Origin: Pyxicephalus adspersus
Taxonomy: Eukaryota; Chordata; Amphibia; Anura; Pyxicephalidae
DNA: 64,000 nucleotides
NCBI RefSeq assembly: GCF_032062135.1
Contig: NC_092858.1
Location: 171,866,660 to 171,930,659, forward strand
Direction: 5' to 3'
Numbering within the stretch: the first letter of the stretch is position 1; each line of letters begins with the position of its first letter. Positions 1 through 13,255 of this stretch are shown piece after piece. The position numbers were made by a program, and so were the translations under genes. The notes below the pieces were generated by a model. The model was not told the origin of the DNA. It searched no databases and saw only the letters and a list, made by a program, of their open reading frames with translations.

Positions 1-59
1 TAAACTGATTCATAAGGATTCATTTTGTACAGCTCTAGGTGCTTATATCAAAACTTTCA

Positions 60-560
60 ATTAACTTTTTTAGAACTTTGGACCTGCTGGTGCCGAGTTT
101 TGAGTTGATCTATCGGGACATTGACTTTAACCAGGCATTCCTTTGGTTGGCACTAACTGAACAGGATTTTGGATTTGCCTATGCCCAGATCTGAAATAAT
201 CCATCAGGACTTTGGATCCACCCATGCACATCTATGTGATCCATCTGGATTTACATATGTCCACACCAAACTCTACATGAATTTATAAGGACTTTAGATC
301 CACCTATGCCCAATTCTGGGGGTATCAATCAAACTTTAGGTCCACCCATGCTTAGATCTAGGTGGGACTGTAAAATGTTTCATCAATCTATTTCTAGCCC
401 CGGGCAATTTAATGTTGATGTTGGATTTTATCAAGCTTAGCCCTGTAGGATCTATTGGGATCCAGCTCTAGGTGGGTCAACTATATGATTAAATCCACTC
501 ACACCTAGTGACATTGCATCTGCTCACACTCAGCTCTAAATTGATTTATAAGGACATTTC
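60..560. repeat. Degenerate minisatellite, unit about 60 bp
   Basis: A motif of the type 'catcaggactttggatccac' followed by 'ccatgcccagatctaggtg' recurs about every 60 bp with heavy divergence, for example near 203-240, 288-330 and 330-365. Drift and indels mean no two units are identical, so the array is old. No open frame or gene signal runs through it. The array probably continues left of the window. Confidence 0.65.
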
Positions 561-1914
561 TTAATAAACACACCAAACCTGTCCCTATGCCACATGGCTG
601 ATAGCCCGTTTTGACCCTTCAGACAAAAGCTAAAAACTGATATAAGCTGACACCTTGCTAATGGAATGAGATTATGAAGAAGTATTATGAGAGTATGAGG
701 AATTCTGAAAAGTAGAATTTAGAAATATAGAACACCTATCTACTACCCCCTATTTGTTTTGTCCCAATTATTCCTAACAGTCTCGTTTTGCAAGCACTCA
801 AAAGGAAAATTGTTAGGAAACACACCAGAGAAAAAAAGGATCACAATCTCTGACAATACAGGATTTAACTCCAAAGCAGAATGCTGAGAGTAAAAAAGAA
901 AAAATTTTATATAGAGACACATTTTAAGAGGCAGGGAAGAGGTGTGCCATTTCTTCTAGTTCAGTTCCCCTTTACCTTATTGCCAGCATGGCCTCAGCCA
1001 TATCAATTTCCTTCCCGTCCTGCATTCTAGAACCAAATCATGTTGGGGAACAGGAACCGATAATAAAGATTTATCCGTAAAGTACCCCATCTCTCTGGTG
1101 GTGGTACACCCCTCCAAAGAACAATATTCACAGCACCACCATTGTCTTTATTCCACTGCACACTTCCAATATAGAGCATACTAGTACCCCGGAGACTGAA
1201 AAACATCATTCAAGATATATAGACTAAGTATAACGATGTTGCGGCTTTATGGGGACATAACCCTCTGGGCCTGAGATGTGAGTTATAAAAAGATTGCAGT
1301 TAAGTTTCAGCCAATGACTGATTATCAGGATGGTGAGAACGGTGCTGTATCTCATCATAACCGGTCCTTCTGCTCCATAACATAGCAGCAGCTCTTCCCA
1401 GGATTTATAAGAGCCGGGGTGAACTCAGTAGACATGACACCATTTTTTTCACTATTAAATGCTGTTTTCTTTTTTCATTGGCGGCCACTATTTGGGTGAA
1501 GCCTTTATTCTTAGAACGAGAAATCATGCAGGGAAAGACTATATACAGCCAAAACTTTTTTTTTTTTGGGGGATAGAGTGGGAATGGGTTAAAACTTCTA
1601 GCTAGTTGACTCTCTTCTTAGCTTGATCATTTAGGACCATAAAAAATGTTTTACTATAGGCAGCTAGATGCGGCAATGTTCTCTAATGTGTGTAGGCACC
1701 TTATGGACCCGCTACTTCTAGTTCTGCAAATGCTGACGGGTTCTACAAATTCTGCTTGCCTGGTTGGCATTTTGCCCCTCTACTTTTGAATCACTGACCC
1801 AGAATGAGAATGCCATCACAAAAGATCAGCTTTATATCCAGACAATTAGCATTCTTTACAGGGCATTCAACAATGGTGGGTTCCATCATCTCCCAGTGAC
1901 AGGTCCTCTTTAAT
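561..1914. other. No gene seen (561-1914)
   Basis: Ordinary AT-rich DNA. There are short A/T runs (for example 1556-1567) and no recognisable repeat family, splice-site pair or ORF above background. Confidence 0.5.
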
Positions 1915-2160
1915 ACAATTAGAAATGGAAGATTAGGACTGGGGAATTAAGCTGGAAAAGTCAGGACAGACAATTAGTCCGAAAAGTTACAACAGACAAT
2001 TAAACTGGAAATTTAGGAAGGACAATTAAGCTTGGAATGTTAGTTTGAGTAATTAAGCTGGGAACATTAGGATATGCTATTAAACTGCTCTTTGGAAAGC
2101 TAGGATGAACACTTATGCCGACAAAACTAGGCCACCTGATTAAAGGGAATGGAGAGTGCT
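1915..2160. repeat. Degenerate minisatellite, unit about 32 bp
   Basis: Repeated blocks of the form 'gacaattaagctggaaa' plus 'gttaggaca' recur about every 30-35 bp. Examples lie at 1944-1960, 1968-1985, 1995-2012, 2025-2040 and 2050-2065. Units differ at several positions each, so this is an old short array of about seven copies with no coding potential. Confidence 0.7.
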
Positions 2161-3404
2161 GTGGTATATTTATCTTTCTTTAATATGCTTAGAAATAAAA
2201 GAAATGAATCTAATTTTTAAATAAACATGAAACATCACATGAATGTCATACAGATTTCCATCCAACCAGCTGGCGGTGATGTAGGCTCATTCTAATGTGT
2301 TTTCTTTTTGTCTTCTTTGCTCCTTTTTTATAAACTGAAACATAAATAATCATAGCAGTGACTTCTCACATGAAGTTTCATTCAGATGGAGCAAGCTTCT
2401 AGGATGCCAATGTTGAAATGTCTTTTTAGATAAGCCATGGTGCTCTGTGAATCATTTGTATTGTGTTTAGATAAAGGAAGAATACATAAACTCAAACTTT
2501 ATTATTATATATGAAATTTTCGGTCTCCTGAAATCTGCAGCTTGTATCTATACAATACCTGGTAATCCTATCTTTAGTTCATGTGCTCCCAGTTATTGGG
2601 TGAACTACTTACTGCCTCATCACCCTTCTAGTTGGTCACCCCATCACTTGGGGTATATGTAAAAGGAGCCATGCTAGCAGTCAATGGACAGGTATGGGTC
2701 AATGTTGCTAGCCTCCAAGAAACCAACCCAAGGAAAGTCATGCATTTTTGAGGGAAAGCAGTGACTGTTAGGACAGATGGATTCTGGTATGAAAAATGTC
2801 CCTGAGGACAACACCAGCAAAGCTTACGATTTTTTTTTACTTACCTTTGTCTGATATCTTCTGGCCAATCACACGACTTGAAATATTCACTTACAGAACA
2901 TTACCATCCTCCAGTCTTGAATAATGGTTAAAACATGTTGGGCTTTCTCAGCCTAGAGGATCAAGGGAATCAAAAAGTAAAAATACAATTATGTACCAGC
3001 TCCTCTCCTGGCTTATTCTATTTACACTGCACGCTGTGCACTTCTCTTCTTTAGAAGCTGCAGCAAATCAGATAGAGCCTGTACCATTTCCTGGCTGGAG
3101 GATGTCTATCATCCCCAACCTGGCTGTCTCTGGCCCACCCTATCCATTCGAGATTTGGGCATTGTGAGCACATGTGGACATTGCCTAATTTTTCCAGGCA
3201 TTAACCAGCACCAGCCATGAAATTCCCTCAAAACTCATTGTAGGAATGCAACTTCACAGAACTTGCCTGGGGCTTTCCTCCTTGCACCCCAATTTATTCA
3301 GAGCATGGTGACTTATAGCAGTAATATACTGGATAATGGCTTGAAAGGATTTCCCTTCCATACCATATGGTCATCTTGCTGTATGTTAACAGATTGAATA
3401 TTCT
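2161..3404. other. No gene seen (2161-3404)
   Basis: AT-rich sequence without long ORFs or a recognisable repeat family. Nothing further can be supported. Confidence 0.5.
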
Positions 3405-3480
3405 GCAACCACAAACCCCTGAGAAAGCCTATATGTGGCGAAACGCGTCGGGAATTGTGTGACCACTACAGGTCCTCTTT
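3405..3480 (+). repeat. Dispersed repeat with GAAACGCGTCGGG core
   Basis: The block contains 'cccctgagaaagcc' then 'tggcgaaacgcgtcggg'. I recognise this core as a very common dispersed sequence in frogs. A diverged copy in the opposite orientation lies at 25625-25695, with 'cccctgaggaagcc' and 'ggtgaaacacattggg' on its minus strand. The CpG sites are intact here and decayed in the second copy, so this copy is younger or better preserved. Class (SINE, MITE or other) unknown. Confidence 0.6.
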
Positions 3481-3710
3481 TTGTTTTCAACAATATATTG
3501 TATGATGTTTAGAAAAATGATGTCTAGGAAAAATATCCAAACAGGTAATTGGATGTGGATTGGATTGGATATGGTGAAAAAATTACTTTGTATCACTGTT
3601 GTATGTATTAACTACAAAATACACATCTGACTTTTTGCACAAAAACTCTGAGCCTTAAACCTCTTTCTTTACTCTATATCTACACAATACGTTCAGATTA
3701 AATATTCACT

Positions 3711-3798
3711 GAACACCATCAGTCTGCTGCATGTAGGAGAAATCATTCCTCGGTCTCTTTTCCCCCCACAGATTAAACTGCAACATTGTAGCTTTGCA
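3711..3798 (+). repeat. Dispersed repeat family B, copy 1
   Basis: Matches three other window segments (26964-27054, 38489-38594, 52144-52245). They share the order: 'gatgatgtcatcagtctgctg' type start, a 'aggagaaagcatttc' type middle, a CT-rich 'tctcttctcctcca' part, then 'gactgcaacattgtaactttg'. This copy lacks the first part. No coding potential or terminal repeat is visible, so the class is unknown. Confidence 0.55.
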
Positions 3799-4039
3799 CC
3801 AAATGCCAACTTACACATCCTTTAGCATGCATGCACTCAACATGAAAAAATCAATTTGATGCCAGGTCTATTTTAAGTGCGAAGATTTAACAAGTCCAGA
3901 AGTGATATACGCAGTTGGGTCATTCAACTTTACAGCTTCTATCGAGAAATAAAATATCACTGTTTAATGAAAGCACTCTCAATCTTTGAGTTGTGGTTTT
4001 CATGTGGCAGAAGCAGCATGTTTCTGCACTACCTGTAAA

Positions 4040-4265
4040 TCTACAGTCACTGCAATGCAGCCAGTCCCCGCAGCCAGCAATGCATACTGCAGCAGATGCA
4101 CCTGGGCTTAGTTTACAGCCCTGGCTGTGCTAATGGCGAGGATGTCATTAGACATTTTGTAATTCCTGGATCCTTGCAGGCTGTGGGAAGGATAAGCGCC
4201 GCGGCCTGTACAATTGCCAACCGGCGTGCCAACCTCATTCTGCAGCCGCAGTTTTATGTATACTG
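4040..4265. other. Repeat-poor, CpG-containing block (possible conserved non-coding element)
   Basis: This segment resembles none of the repeat families here. It is less AT-rich than its surroundings, contains several CpGs ('aagcgccgcggcc', 'ccaaccggcg') and has no ORF. Calling it a candidate regulatory element is inference from base composition and uniqueness only. Confidence 0.2.
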
Positions 4266-4795
4266 AAGGATGTGTCAGGGTGAATCAGGGATTCGTGCCG
4301 CAGAGAGAAACTGAGAAAGGACAGCTCGCCTCATCATTTAAATGGATAGGTGACTGTGAGAGAAGAAGGGAAGTGTAACCCTTTAATGGGCTAACATTGG
4401 CGGGGAAAGGGAATTTACAATAATAGCACCCTTTTACCCAGTTGTCCTGTCCCAGCAGATGGTAAAAGCAGGGAAGAAATGGGTACAAACCCAAATTAAT
4501 GACTTTGTTATGGATTAGAATTCAGAATAGGGTCCTATGCATGGTAAAATATTTGGATCCTGTGTTCCTTTAATTGACATTGCAATGGGCACCGACTCCA
4601 TTTCTGCATTTCCTATACTGGGATGGTCCCATAGGACGCCAACTGCCTACACATCCATCCACTCCAGTGAATTGCACAGCTCTGATATTATGTTATTTCT
4701 TTTATTTATTGCAATAGCAAGGTTGTAGCAGGATCCCCTAGGTCCCTGCTCCTAGCTAGGGTTGGCTTGTGGATGGTCCAACTCCAGGGACACTT

Positions 4796-4985
4796 ACATA
4801 GTAATAATAATACAATGATCTGCAGTGCCAACATATTACAATAAATATTCTTTAGTCATGTCACCTACTGTCCCTCAAAGCAGCTTGCAATATAATCCCC
4901 GACCATAGTCCATGGCAAACATTGAGGGAAGCCACTTACATACCAGTATGTTTCTAGAATGTGGGTAAAATTCCTCAAACGCTTG
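4796..4985 (-). mobile_element. Old, 5'-truncated tRNA-SINE copy (3' half)
   Basis: The plus strand reads an AAT-rich tail (4802-4813), then 'agtgccaacatattac', 'gtccctcaaagcagct', 'accatagtc' and 'ttgagggaagccactta'. The same landmarks occur in the same order in the better copies at 27909-28103 and 43244-43548. It is strongly diverged and the tRNA-like head is missing. No protein is encoded; this family would have been moved by a partner LINE. Confidence 0.6.
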
Positions 4986-5985
4986 GTGGACACATCAACT
5001 GCTTGCAGATATTGTCCTGGCCAAGGTATGAAGATATGACTTTAAAGCGGAACTTTAAAAAAAAACTCACCTTTATTCATGAAAGCCTTCAATCTATCTA
5101 CAAACCAAGCCCAGCGAGTCCCATACCATCTTGGCTTCTCTCTTCTTTCCAGGGATCACCATTCTGTTTAATGCCGCCATTTTGTTTCTTCTGGGTATTT
5201 CCTTATGTCACCCAATCTTAGGGGGTTCCCTTTTCAGTCTTTACCACTGGGGCAGTAAATACAGAAGGGGAGGGGACCTCCCAAAAAAAAGGTTAAAAAC
5301 ATTAAAGAAATTGAAAAAAAACATTTTTTCTATTAGGATAAAGGTATGTCACCCTTTTACACTATTACATTCCAGAGTTAGTCTGCTGTAATTATAATCT
5401 TCTGATTAAAATCCTGAAAGTGGCTCAGCTGTAACAGGTATGTAGGGTCCAAACACATAAACTTCATACTTATTCCAGGTGAGCGAGAAGAAGACATGAA
5501 GGTGGGATCATCTAACCTCAAAACTATATTTTAGAAGATGGAAGCCTCCCTATCTGTAACATGTACATGTATACTGTAATGTGATTTATGGCATTGCCTG
5601 CCATAAAGAAAATAATTCTATGGAGAAGTTATTGATCCGGTGGTAAATGAGCCAATCTGGAGCCAAGAAGGAATCTTTATCTCCATTCTGAGGATAACTT
5701 TACCAGCTGAGATTTTTGTTTTGTTGTTTTTTGGATTACCGATATTAGAAGTTCAGATCAATGTACTATCCTTATCATGAAAACATACATATTATATTAA
5801 ACATTTTCAATTTTTTTCCTCCTTCTAAATTTTACATTAGTTTTTTTTTAAGTAGTCCAAAGTACTGTTGGAGAACTGACAGTGAGATTCGGGAAGCTCC
5901 TCCATTGCTTCCATCACATAAATGCCTTTTTAGCACATCTTGCTGCATCACATCTACTGTGGCTGATTAATTTGGCTAATGTACG
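4986..5985. other. No gene seen (4986-5985)
   Basis: AT-rich, with short overlapping frames that show no domain features. There is a 'tttaaagcggaactttaaa' inverted motif at 5041-5060 of the kind found at ends of short frog repeats, but no partner end could be placed. Confidence 0.4.
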
Positions 5986-6240
5986 TTATGCCGCTCTGCC
6001 ATACATTACCTTCGAGGTACGACTGCTGATGACATATTTTCCAGTTTCATTTATTTAATGTATTCACAAAAGCGGAGATACCTTTATGGGGCCTTGATAA
6101 ATAGCCCTTTCTCCCACGCTCTACGGTAATTGGTACGTTGATGTTTACATTAAGGGAAAGCTTCGGCCGAAGATTCAGATTGCTGCAGACATTGACGGGA
6201 AACTGGAGGAGGCAAAATGATGAGTAGGAACTCAAAAGGC
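5986..6240. other. Repeat-poor block with CTTCGGCCGAAG palindrome (possible conserved element)
   Basis: The block has more CpG than its neighbours, a perfect 12-bp palindrome CTTCGGCCGAAG at about 6161-6173, and no match to the repeat families in the window. A cis-regulatory role is inference only. Confidence 0.2.
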
Positions 6241-6479
6241 TTGCAAATTAAAGCTGAACTCTAGGAATACAGCTACATATATGGGAGCTGGTTTACCTGT
6301 AATTTTGTCCTTTCACTCCTGAGATTTTCTCAGCTCTGCAACACAGAACAGAACTGTGGTTGGGCAAGAGACCTGATTTTCCCTGTTGCAATCCAGAAAC
6401 ATACTCAGGTCTTGTTTCTTTCATTGCCCAAGATTGGACAATGGAGAGAGAATGTTTTTGGCATGTTCCCTATGAGCAT

Positions 6480-8330
6480 TGCAGCCTAATAATGCTAGCC
6501 ACTATATCACTACTGTGTCCTATAGTAAGGGTAGGAGCCATGGATAAAACCAAAATGTAGTGGCTTTAGATGTATCTAAATGTGTGGCAGGTGTTCGAGT
6601 GATTTCAGAAGCTGTAGATGATCATTAAGGGATTGTTTATTTTAGCTCTTGCTGGAGCTCTTGCAGACTTTATGATTTGGTTCCTCCCATTGACTGCTAT
6701 GTCAATATTGTGTCCCTTAGAAAGGTAGGAGCCATTGATTGAACAATAGTGCAATGGCAGAGGGGTAAGCATTGGATGTACCCAGAAGTGTGGCAATTCT
6801 TGAAGATATTCTAAGGACTGTAGATGTTCATAAGGGTATGGTACAGTTCAGTTCTAGGTTTCCACTGTATGATGTGGTTCCTCCTGCTGGCCACCATGTT
6901 ACTAGTGTGTCCTATATTGAGGTAGGAACCATAGTGCAGTGGCAGGAGGTTAAGGATTAGACAAATCTAGAATGGTCCAAGTGTTTCAAAAGGCTGTTCA
7001 TTTCATTTCTTTCTGAAGAGATATATATGATTCCTGGTTCCCTCTGTATGATGGTTTCTCCCACTGGCCACTATGTCGCTACTGTGTCCTGTAGTTTTGT
7101 AGTGACTATGGATCAAACCACAGTGCAATGGCAGGTTGTAGGGGGCTTTGCATCTGACACACCTAGAAATGTGCTGGATGATGAAATGTTTCCAAAGTCT
7201 ATAGATCTTCATCAAGGCATGGTTCATTTCAGCTCTTGATGGACCTGTATCAGATTCCTGGTTTCCACTGTAGGATGTGGTTCCTTTTGCTGGCCTCTAT
7301 GTGATTACTGTGTCCATTAGTGAGGTAGGAGTCATGAATCTAACAATAATGTTGTGGCAGGAGGATAAGCATTGGTTGTACCTGGAAGTGGTCCAGATAT
7401 TTATGAGTTTTCAAGGGCTGTAAAACTTCATTAAGAAAGTTCGTTTCAGCTCTTGCTGGAGCTGTATGGGATTCTTGGTGGTAAGATGGCATTCTCTCTG
7501 TGATGGTTTCTCCCACTGGAAACTTTCTAACCCACAACTGTGACCTGTAGTGAGGTAGAAATCATGGATTAAATCACAGTGCAACAAGGCGACTTGACAT
7601 TGGATGCATATAGAAGTGTGCCAGATGTTGAAGGGTTTTCAAAAGCTATAAATCTTTATCGGAGGATGTTCAGTTCAGCCCTACCTGGAACTGTATTAGA
7701 TACCTGGTTCCCACTGAATTTCTCCCACTGGCCACTTTGCCACTACTGTGACCTGTAGTGAGGTGGGAACCATGGATCAAACCACATTGCAATTGTGGGG
7801 AAAAAGGGGCTTGGCCTTGGACACATCTCAAAGTGTCCAGAATGTTGAAGGGTTTTCAAAAGCTGAAGATCAACGGATGTGTCATTTCAACTCCTTCTGG
7901 AGTTTTATCAGGTTCTTGGTTCCCACTGTATGATAATTTCTCCCACTGGCCACTATGTCACTACTGTGTCCTGTAGTATGGTAGGCGCTATGGATCAAAC
8001 CACAATGCAATGCCAGGGTAATTTTTATTGGACACACTTAGAAATGTGCTAAATGTTGAAAGGTCTTCCAAGTCTTTAGATCTTCAATCAAGGCATAGTT
8101 CATTTCACTATTGCTGGAGTTGCCACTGTATGATGTGTTTCCTCCCATTGGCTTCTATGTCACTACTGTGTACTGTAGTAGGGGATGAGCCATGGATCAA
8201 ACCACAGTGCAATGATGGAGGTGAGGGTTTGGAAGCCTCTAGAAGTGTGCCAGATGTTTTCAAAGACTAGATCTTCATCAAGGAATGATTCAGTTCAACC
8301 CCTGCTGGAGTGGTAATCATGAACCCTCTT
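6480..8330. repeat. Degenerate long-unit satellite, period about 180-230 bp, about nine units
   Basis: Landmark 'cactactgtgtcctgtagtg' recurs near 6511, 6706, 6904, 7080, 7306, 7535, 7744, 7961 and 8162. Each is followed by 'aggtaggaaccatggatcaa', 'accacagtgcaatgg', 'gtgtgccagatgttga', 'tagatcttcatcaaggcatg' and 'ttcagctcttgctgga'. Spacing ranges from about 176 to 230 bp because units carry indels. Several short frames of 60-80 codons inside are repeat products. The array is old and shows no sign of being a gene. Confidence 0.85.
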
Positions 8331-8839
8331 CTTTTACAATCTGAGCCAAATCATCCACAGGTTGAAGACTTTGGGCTGGTGGATGTCCATGGGGCCCTTG
8401 AGCTACAACCCTCCTACCAATATTGTAAAACATCACAATTAGTTAGAGCTGGTCACCATCTCGTCAATTGACAAGAGAATCGACTTAGAGGCAGTTGGTG
8501 TCCAATGCACCATACCACTGTAGACAATGCAAACATGGAGGCTTTTTCTGGGCCCATTGCAACCCTTATCCATGTCAACTTAAAGAGATGGAGAAGATAA
8601 ATAAGTTACCTTGTCTAGGGCCACATTTTACCTCAATCCATCTCTGGAACAGGGTCCCTTTAAATAAATGGCTCTTCTTCTTTTTTTTGCAGTTATATTC
8701 AATTTAAGAGCCCTGTGCTTTGCTAAAATCACTCTGATGTATAGATGTGATAGATTAGTTCTACCTATAATTACGCATGCCCAGTACAAGTCACATCTCT
8801 AATGACATTTATGTACATGCTTAATGTTTACTTAAAAAT
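8331..8839. other. No gene seen (8331-8839)
   Basis: AT-rich sequence following the satellite. No repeat family or exon is recognised. Confidence 0.4.
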
Positions 8840-9065
8840 GGTAAATTCCCGTCCTCACGGGATCTCTGTTGTATCCATTAGGAGCCATAAACAGCCAGAC
8901 CTGTTGCTAATAAAAAGCGCTTCTCGGGGTAAGGTTGCTAAGAGACTCGCAGGCAATGAGCGATGAATTTATCTCTTCACCGGGACGGCGGTGAAGACAA
9001 GAGGAATCGCAGACAAGATCTATTAGCGACACGACCTGTGAGAATTGTCAGCACTGTCACCGTTC
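8840..9065. other. Repeat-poor, CpG-containing block (possible conserved non-coding element)
   Basis: Contains a short inverted repeat around 8847-8862 (CCCGT-cctc-ACGGG), 'aaaaagcgcttctcgggg' and 'caccgggacggcggtga'. Composition differs from the flanks and no repeat match exists in the window. Candidate regulatory DNA by inference only. Confidence 0.2.
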
Positions 9066-9904
9066 TTCTCTGGTGGCTCTGCGTTCAACCCCCAAAAAAC
9101 TAAAAAGCGAATTATTTTATACCGCTGGGCATACAAGAAAAAGTCTTTCATCAGCCGAGGATCTCATACTGGTCCATTCTCGGAAAACTGTCAAAAAGGA
9201 TTTCATCAAAAACTGATTTTTGTCATATGTAGAACAGAATTAAAGTTGATCTAAAGGCTTTTTGAGTTTTGGATACAGTAGGAATGGTTTATATCTCTGT
9301 ATCATTGGGGAGATTTCCCTTTATTTCCTGTCTCAAAACATATCAGGAAGTGCAATAAAATTTCTTTGAATTGAAGGGCAGTCTCTTAAACTGTTTTTAT
9401 TGCCATAAGTGCCCCCATTATATATAAATCAGGTCAGCAGTAGATATATCAGTGTGCAAAGTGTACCACTGCACAAGGGCCCCGGGCACTCGTCAGACAT
9501 GGCCAGTTCTATGTCCACCTGCCCTTCTTCCCTCAGTGTCCGGCTCACAACCCTGTCCCCACTGCCCAATTATCCAACTATCCAACCATTGACGCTGGGC
9601 TAGGGAAGGGTCATGCATGTCCCCGCCTGTGGCAGGTGTAAAAATTCTACTAGCTATCCCTGCAGGGGGCGCTTCTTTCTCCCTGGACTCTTCAAGTTTA
9701 CATGATTTTGCCTTGCGGCTCACTACGGTTCAGGGGGCCACCAATCATATATACTCAGATATTGCCTTCCGCGTTTCTTCCCCCCACACCCTCATCGAAA
9801 AAGTCTATGGAGGACGAATCTTTAAATTTTCATTTTCTCTTCTCAGTAAATGCTGTATGATCTGTAAACCTGGGTGACACAAATAATAAAAATATTCAAA
9901 TTGA
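9066..9904. other. No gene seen (9066-9904)
   Basis: Mixed sequence with short frames on both strands. None has a recognisable domain or credible splice context. Confidence 0.4.
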
Positions 9905-10010
9905 CTGAAATCAATATCCCAAGAACATTCACTCAGAAGAGTAAATACCCAAATAAAATTCACTTAGACGAAATAATAACCCAAGAACATTCACTCAGAA
10001 ACTCCTTTGA
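9905..10010. repeat. Two-copy direct repeat of about 67 bp
   Basis: The phrase 'cccaagaacattcactcaga' occurs at about 9918 and 9979, with related flanks ('aaatcaatat' and 'aaataataa'). This looks like a small local duplication. Confidence 0.55.
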
Positions 10011-10758
10011 AATGATTCCTTTTGAATTTCCATATCAATTTGGGGAAATGGGGGGAATGGGGGAGAAGTGGTGGGGCCCTCAGTATTCATTGCAAAGCAG
10101 ATCCTCCAGGGGGTCAATGATGGAAGAAGCTGACACATTGCTGAAGTCAAGTGTTCTTATTTTTTGTATATTCAGCTTTTTTTGTAATTGCAGAAATCCA
10201 TTGTTTAATAATCGCTGTGCAGCAAATTGTATTGGGAGCGCGTCTCTTGTAGTTGTAGTCCATGAAGGACACACTGGTGAGGAAGGTGAAAATGCTGCAG
10301 TCATTTGTACAACAGTTTAGTGACGTTATTAGGAAGTTACGTCATAGCTGGAATAAAGGCAGGGCTACCGGGTATGTTCACCTGGGCAGATTTTTAAAGG
10401 TGCCACAAATGGGGCTTATTTGTGACTTTAGAAGGTTGCAATGTCTAGACAAACTTCTTAATCCTACGGGTTGGCTATAACACCTATATGATAATATATA
10501 CTATTTTACCATACATGCCCCTTTCCACTTACCAATTACAATGTGTGGACACCACCAGGACAGCACTGAATGGAAACAAACATGGAAACCACAGCTATTA
10601 GATATCAGTAAGTATGAATCTGGAGGAGGGGGTATTAGGTTAGTTTAGCTCAAAAGAAGTGGGCAAACAGAATAACTGCCCTTTGACTTAATCGTGCAAA
10701 GCTGACCTTTGGGTAAATGAAAGTCCTACTTTGATGCAAATTTGTATTGACAAATATA

Positions 10759-10763
<5 letters not shown>

Positions 10764-10814
<51 letters not shown>
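10764..10814. repeat. (TA)n microsatellite
   Basis: About 25 uninterrupted TA dinucleotides. Likely length-polymorphic and prone to forming cruciform or melted DNA. The exact number may be affected by assembly. Confidence 0.95.
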
Positions 10815-10816
<2 letters not shown>

Positions 10817-13255
10817 GCGGTCATTTAGGTAATGTGTTCACAATAAAAATATTGAAACATATAGAAAGTGGGCCAAGAAGATCATCACTGCTGCTTCCCC
10901 TTCACTATCCAATCACAGTCTGGGGTGGACCCATGACAACTTAAATTCAGAGGAAGTGGGTTGAATGATGCTGGCTGTCATTCAATCTAGAAGACTGAGG
11001 ACATCTTGTGGTGAGAGAGAAGTACTACAGGGGTCAGTTCTGAGTTGAGCACATGGAGAGATTTATTCCCTTCCTATTGTACATCTCTCGTCACCCATTC
11101 ATGGCAAACATCTAGCATTTGACTTGTTGAACTGTGTCAGACATTAAAAGAATATTTATGATGTCTGTGCTGCATTCTGAAGAATTTAATCCTAAATAAT
11201 TAATCGGCTATATGGTCTAACATCAGACTGCTTTTTGCATATGTTTATTTAATTTTATAGCCTCCCGGGGAACAGAATGATGTCTACAGGCACTACATAA
11301 AAACGTCAGGCGGTGCTTTAATTGTTATTAAGGTAATTGAGTTTGTGTCGCCAGTTTTCATGACGGATCGATAGATCTATTTATTTACCTGGTCTTTGGG
11401 GTTTCTGTGCTGGTCTGTGCCATATTTCCTATTAAGTGAAATGCAGCTAAAAAAATGTGCTTATCACTACATTAAATCCTGAACCAACTCCCACCGCCCT
11501 ATGAAGATGTTTGCTTTTTTCCCCGGTCTATACAGATAGATGAGCACAATTGAAGAAAGTAGACTTGTGGGTGGCCATTTTCTGCATAGCAAGCTGGGAG
11601 AGTAGAATGAAATGAAATAAAAATCAGATCCATTGATGTAATTTTTTTTTTACAGCACAAAATTAAATTCCAGGTCAACAGTGAAATATAAATAATAAAT
11701 ACATACAAGATTCGCATTTCTATCCATCCAGATTGATAGTGATGCAGCAGCTCTCCCACATAGCATGGTTCAACTGAGCAAAGAAGGAGATCTAACTTTC
11801 TTGCTGCAGGATTACTTTCACTGAGGTCCCCCCAACAGCAGCTTGTGATTGGATGGTAAAAAGAAAAGAACTAGTCTGATCAATTAATCAATGATGGGTG
11901 AATAGGTGTGCAATCATCTCATTGCTTTGAATGTGCTTGTATTACATGTGGATCAAGTTCCCTTGCACTTGAGTTTGGTATGAATTCTAGATGTTCACCA
12001 AATTTGCAAACCAAGCTATACATTCCCCAACACTGAACTTGACCAGCCAATAGGAACACTGACACCAGCTCCTGGATGGCTCCTAATGAACATATTGGGC
12101 AGCGTTCCCCTTGACTGGTGGCTCTAAGGGGCCAATAACAGCCATCAGAATTGGGAAACTCCTCACTACTTGAAGATCAAGTCCAGTTTTGAGGTTCGCC
12201 ATTGAATGGGTAACAAATTGAACCCAAGCATCCATTATTATTTCTACAGCAGCAACATTCCATCTAAATCTACGAGACATCAGTTTTTTTATGATTGATC
12301 ACTATAATTGACCTAAATTGTCAATTACAATCTTCATTTCCTTGGATGGAATAGCTAATCCCCACTTCGTCTAGGCATGATCACTACTTGTAGAAGTGAA
12401 AATCAGCACCGTAGAGTTACATTCCATTCAGGTCCATGGACCATTGGTTCAGGTTTCACAGCCTGGCCTTAAATATTTATGGCCCATTATGGAGAAAGAT
12501 AACTGAGGACAATCATGGTGGTGGAGATGGTGAGATGGTAGAACGAGTCAACTTTGTGTAATTTGAAAGCTGGGAGCTTGGGATGTAGGTAACACTCTCT
12601 TCATCCTGGCAGCCAAATAAATGGAAATGGGAGGCTGTATAGTTGGTTGAACCCAACAAAGACAAAAGACAGGTTCACTTTAAACTATGCAAGACCTATA
12701 TTCATGGTAAAGTCAATGGAAAATGATGAATAATGACAACCTACCCTTCATTCTCTTACACTTTCATCCTCCACCAATCTCCCATCCAGGAACCCCAGGA
12801 CATGGAACAATAACTGCTTCATGTTTAATTGGCAGTCAAGCAAAGGATGGCTCCCATGTGCCCATACACACACATAAGGAAGGATCTCACAGGGCGAGAC
12901 AAAGAGAAAAAATCATTACCATTTTATCAGAGTTAAAAATAATTGAACGATTTCCGCTGTGACTGGAGGATAAATCTGTCTCGTGCATTCAAATAAAACA
13001 GGTTTGCAGTGCCAAGGTAAAAATGAAGGCACTTAATTATCATCGAAACCCAGGATGGTTATCCAGGAATACTTCTGATGTGTGATCACCATGGAAACAC
13101 ACATAACCAAGCTGAACTTTGCAAATGAGGATCTATGATACCGTATGACTAAAATAAATGTTTTTCTTTCACACACAATGGCGCCACCGTGATCAGACAG
13201 TATATGCGATCTCACGTTTTATTGCTGCCAGTCTTTCATAGTCTGTCCTCTCCTG
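10815..13255. other. No gene seen (10815-13255)
   Basis: No exon or long ORF is supported. The stretch 11220-11400 is repeat-poor, with 'gcctcccggggaacag' and a nearby 'acggatcgatagatctat', and could be a conserved element, but this is unsupported. A segment near 10985-11010 ('gactgaggacatcttgtgg') is similar, inverted, to 22979-22999 ('ccactagatgtcctcagtc'), so an unnamed dispersed repeat is present. Confidence 0.4.
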
